Positions 6,270 to 6,763 of a DNA stretch of 6,763 nucleotides are shown here, piece by piece; within the stretch, counting starts at the first letter, position 1; each line of letters starts with the position of its first letter. Made by a program: the position numbers and the translations under genes. The stretch lies in NCBI GenBank assembly GCA_910588815.1, contig CAJUQY010000078.1:1-6763 (forward strand), given 5' to 3'. The stretch comes from an uncultured Lachnospiraceae bacterium. GTDB lineage: Bacteria; Bacillota; Clostridia; Lachnospirales; Lachnospiraceae. The notes beneath the pieces were generated by a model, which was not told the origin of the DNA, searched no databases, and was given only the letters and a program-made list of their open reading frames with translations.

Positions 6270-6539
6270 TCAAAATGTAGTATAACCGTTGCCGCTATTT
6301 TCACCCTTTAACATTGTTTCAGTTGTACCCATTGATGTGTTCTTGATTTTCACATATAATTTCACATAGACCCCACCGCTCCCAGAGGAATTTGCCGAAG
6401 CCGTTGTGCTTGTACGTGAAACAGTACCTCCAACGCCACCATTTTCTCCTGATTTACTTGCTGCCATAGACGTAAGGCTAAAGCAAACCATTAATCCAAC
6501 CACGAGCAAAACGCTCAGAATACGTTTCTTACCCCTCAT
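6270..6539 (-). CDS. Small secreted Gly/Ser/Thr-rich protein (89 aa), probably truncated at its C-terminus
   Basis: The start ATG 6539-6537 has GGAGG six bases upstream. The N-terminus is a clear Sec signal peptide: a basic head MRGKKR, a hydrophobic core to about residue 22, and an SMA cleavage site near residue 26. The mature part is rich in Gly, Ser and Thr (GENGGVGGTVSRTSTTASAN), then GVYVKLYVKIKNTS, and ends NSGNGYTTF. No known domain is recognised. The sequence suggests a short exported beta-strand-rich protein. The end looks unnatural: GNGYTT would continue in frame into ASGSTMWSSAD of the remnant at 3661-3494, giving about 137 residues, so the gene was probably split. It is followed after 91 bases by the 834-residue gene, likely co-transcribed. 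Confidence 0.72.
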   Translation of the reverse strand: MRGKKRILSVLLVVGLMVCFSLTSMAASKSGENGGVGGTVSRTSTTASANSSGSGGVYVKLYVKIKNTSMGTTETMLKGENSGNGYTTF

Positions 6540-6552
6540 TTTTTACCTCCGT
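6540..6552 (-). promoter_or_regulatory. Ribosome binding site of the small secreted-protein gene
   Basis: The minus strand reads ACGGAGGTAAAAA directly before the ATG at 6539-6537. The near-perfect GGAGG with six-base spacing fixes this start, which also begins the signal peptide. Confidence 0.75.
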
Positions 6553-6581
6553 TTTCAAAATGATCTCAAACTTTTCCAACT

Positions 6582-6612
6582 GTTCACTAAAGTGTTATAT
6601 TGTATAATGAAC
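6582..6612. promoter_or_regulatory. AT-rich dyad upstream of the secreted-protein gene (possible promoter/operator)
   Basis: Outer arms GTTCA (6582-6586) and TGAAC (6608-6612) flank nested small inverted repeats CACTAAAGTG and TATATTGTATA. On the minus strand it contains TATACA/TATAAC, usable as a -10, but no convincing -35 is present at 17 bases. It lies about 45-75 bases before the start codon, where an operator would be expected. Confidence 0.35.
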
Positions 6613-6763
6613 TCCCCCCTCCTTGGATTTGACTTATCGGAATTGTGGCCACCAATTCCATTTTGTATATTAAGCACTGCTCAATACCATCACCAATACA
6701 TCTCAATCCCCGGACATACCGCTTCGTGCCGTCCGGCTCTATAATGCCGGCATTTACGTATTT
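6587..6763 (-). other. Possible 3' end of an unidentified gene entering from the right edge
   Basis: One minus-strand frame is open from the window edge for 58 codons to TAG 6589-6587. Its first part (NAGIIEPDGTKRYVRGLRC) has coding-like codon choice; the later part (GGGSSLYNITL) does not look like a protein end. It overlaps the dyad at 6582-6612. No family is recognised. Chance openness over this length is plausible, so this is only a candidate remnant. Confidence 0.22.

Noticed and set aside
3653..6279. Terminal inverted repeats at the ends of the putative inserted segment
   Set aside because: The ends share only A/T-rich TTTT...CAAA-AGAA-like strings at unequal offsets, not better than chance in such DNA. 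Only the 5-base TATAC repeat is noted.
1..6763. CRISPR array, tRNA or rRNA
   Set aside because: No regularly spaced repeats, cloverleaf-like sequence or rRNA-like conserved blocks were seen on either strand.

Overview
The window looks like chromosomal DNA from a gut-type Clostridia/Lachnospiraceae bacterium. The evidence is AGGAGG-like ribosome binding sites, a BlaI/BlaR1-type regulatory pair, clostridial-style extracellular solute-binding and Cys-motif surface proteins, and debris of a Firmicutes conjugative element. The species cannot be read from the sequence. Every gene I can support lies on the minus strand, so transcription runs from high to low coordinates.

Right part (6763 to 3494): a short secreted Gly/Ser/Thr-rich protein (6539-6270) is followed by an 834-residue surface protein (6178-3674). 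The large protein joins a solute-binding-protein (SBP)-like domain to a C-terminal beta-propeller-like domain with a C-x4-C-x-H-x4-C motif. Just beyond it is a start-less coding remnant (3661-3494) followed by a strong terminator hairpin. This remnant looks like the missing C-terminal half of the small secreted protein: both pieces meet at the residues YTT, at a shared 5-base TATAC, and they join in frame. The large gene therefore appears to sit inside a split small gene.

Middle part (3374 to 947): a second SBP-like lipoprotein, paralogous to the N-terminal half of the large protein, is a pseudogene. Its 5' half (3374 to about 2815) carries a -1/+1 frameshift pair. Its 3' piece (1348-947) lies on the far side of about 1.45 kb of foreign debris. 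The debris holds, in order, a VirB4-type conjugation ATPase remnant (amber codon, internal deletion, frameshift), the C-terminal half of a PAPS-reductase-family protein, and a frameshifted remnant that may be a PBECR4-type nuclease domain. Part of it is visibly GC-richer than its surroundings.

Left part (883 to 1): a good promoter with a probable BlaI-type operator drives a BlaI/MecI-family repressor, overlapped by the start of a BlaR1/MecR1-like M56 membrane sensor protease that runs off the edge. With no beta-lactamase in view, the pair is a candidate regulator of the nearby surface-protein locus; that is inference only. Overall the window is a degraded and rearranged surface-protein locus in which only the 834-residue gene and the BlaI/BlaR1 pair look intact.
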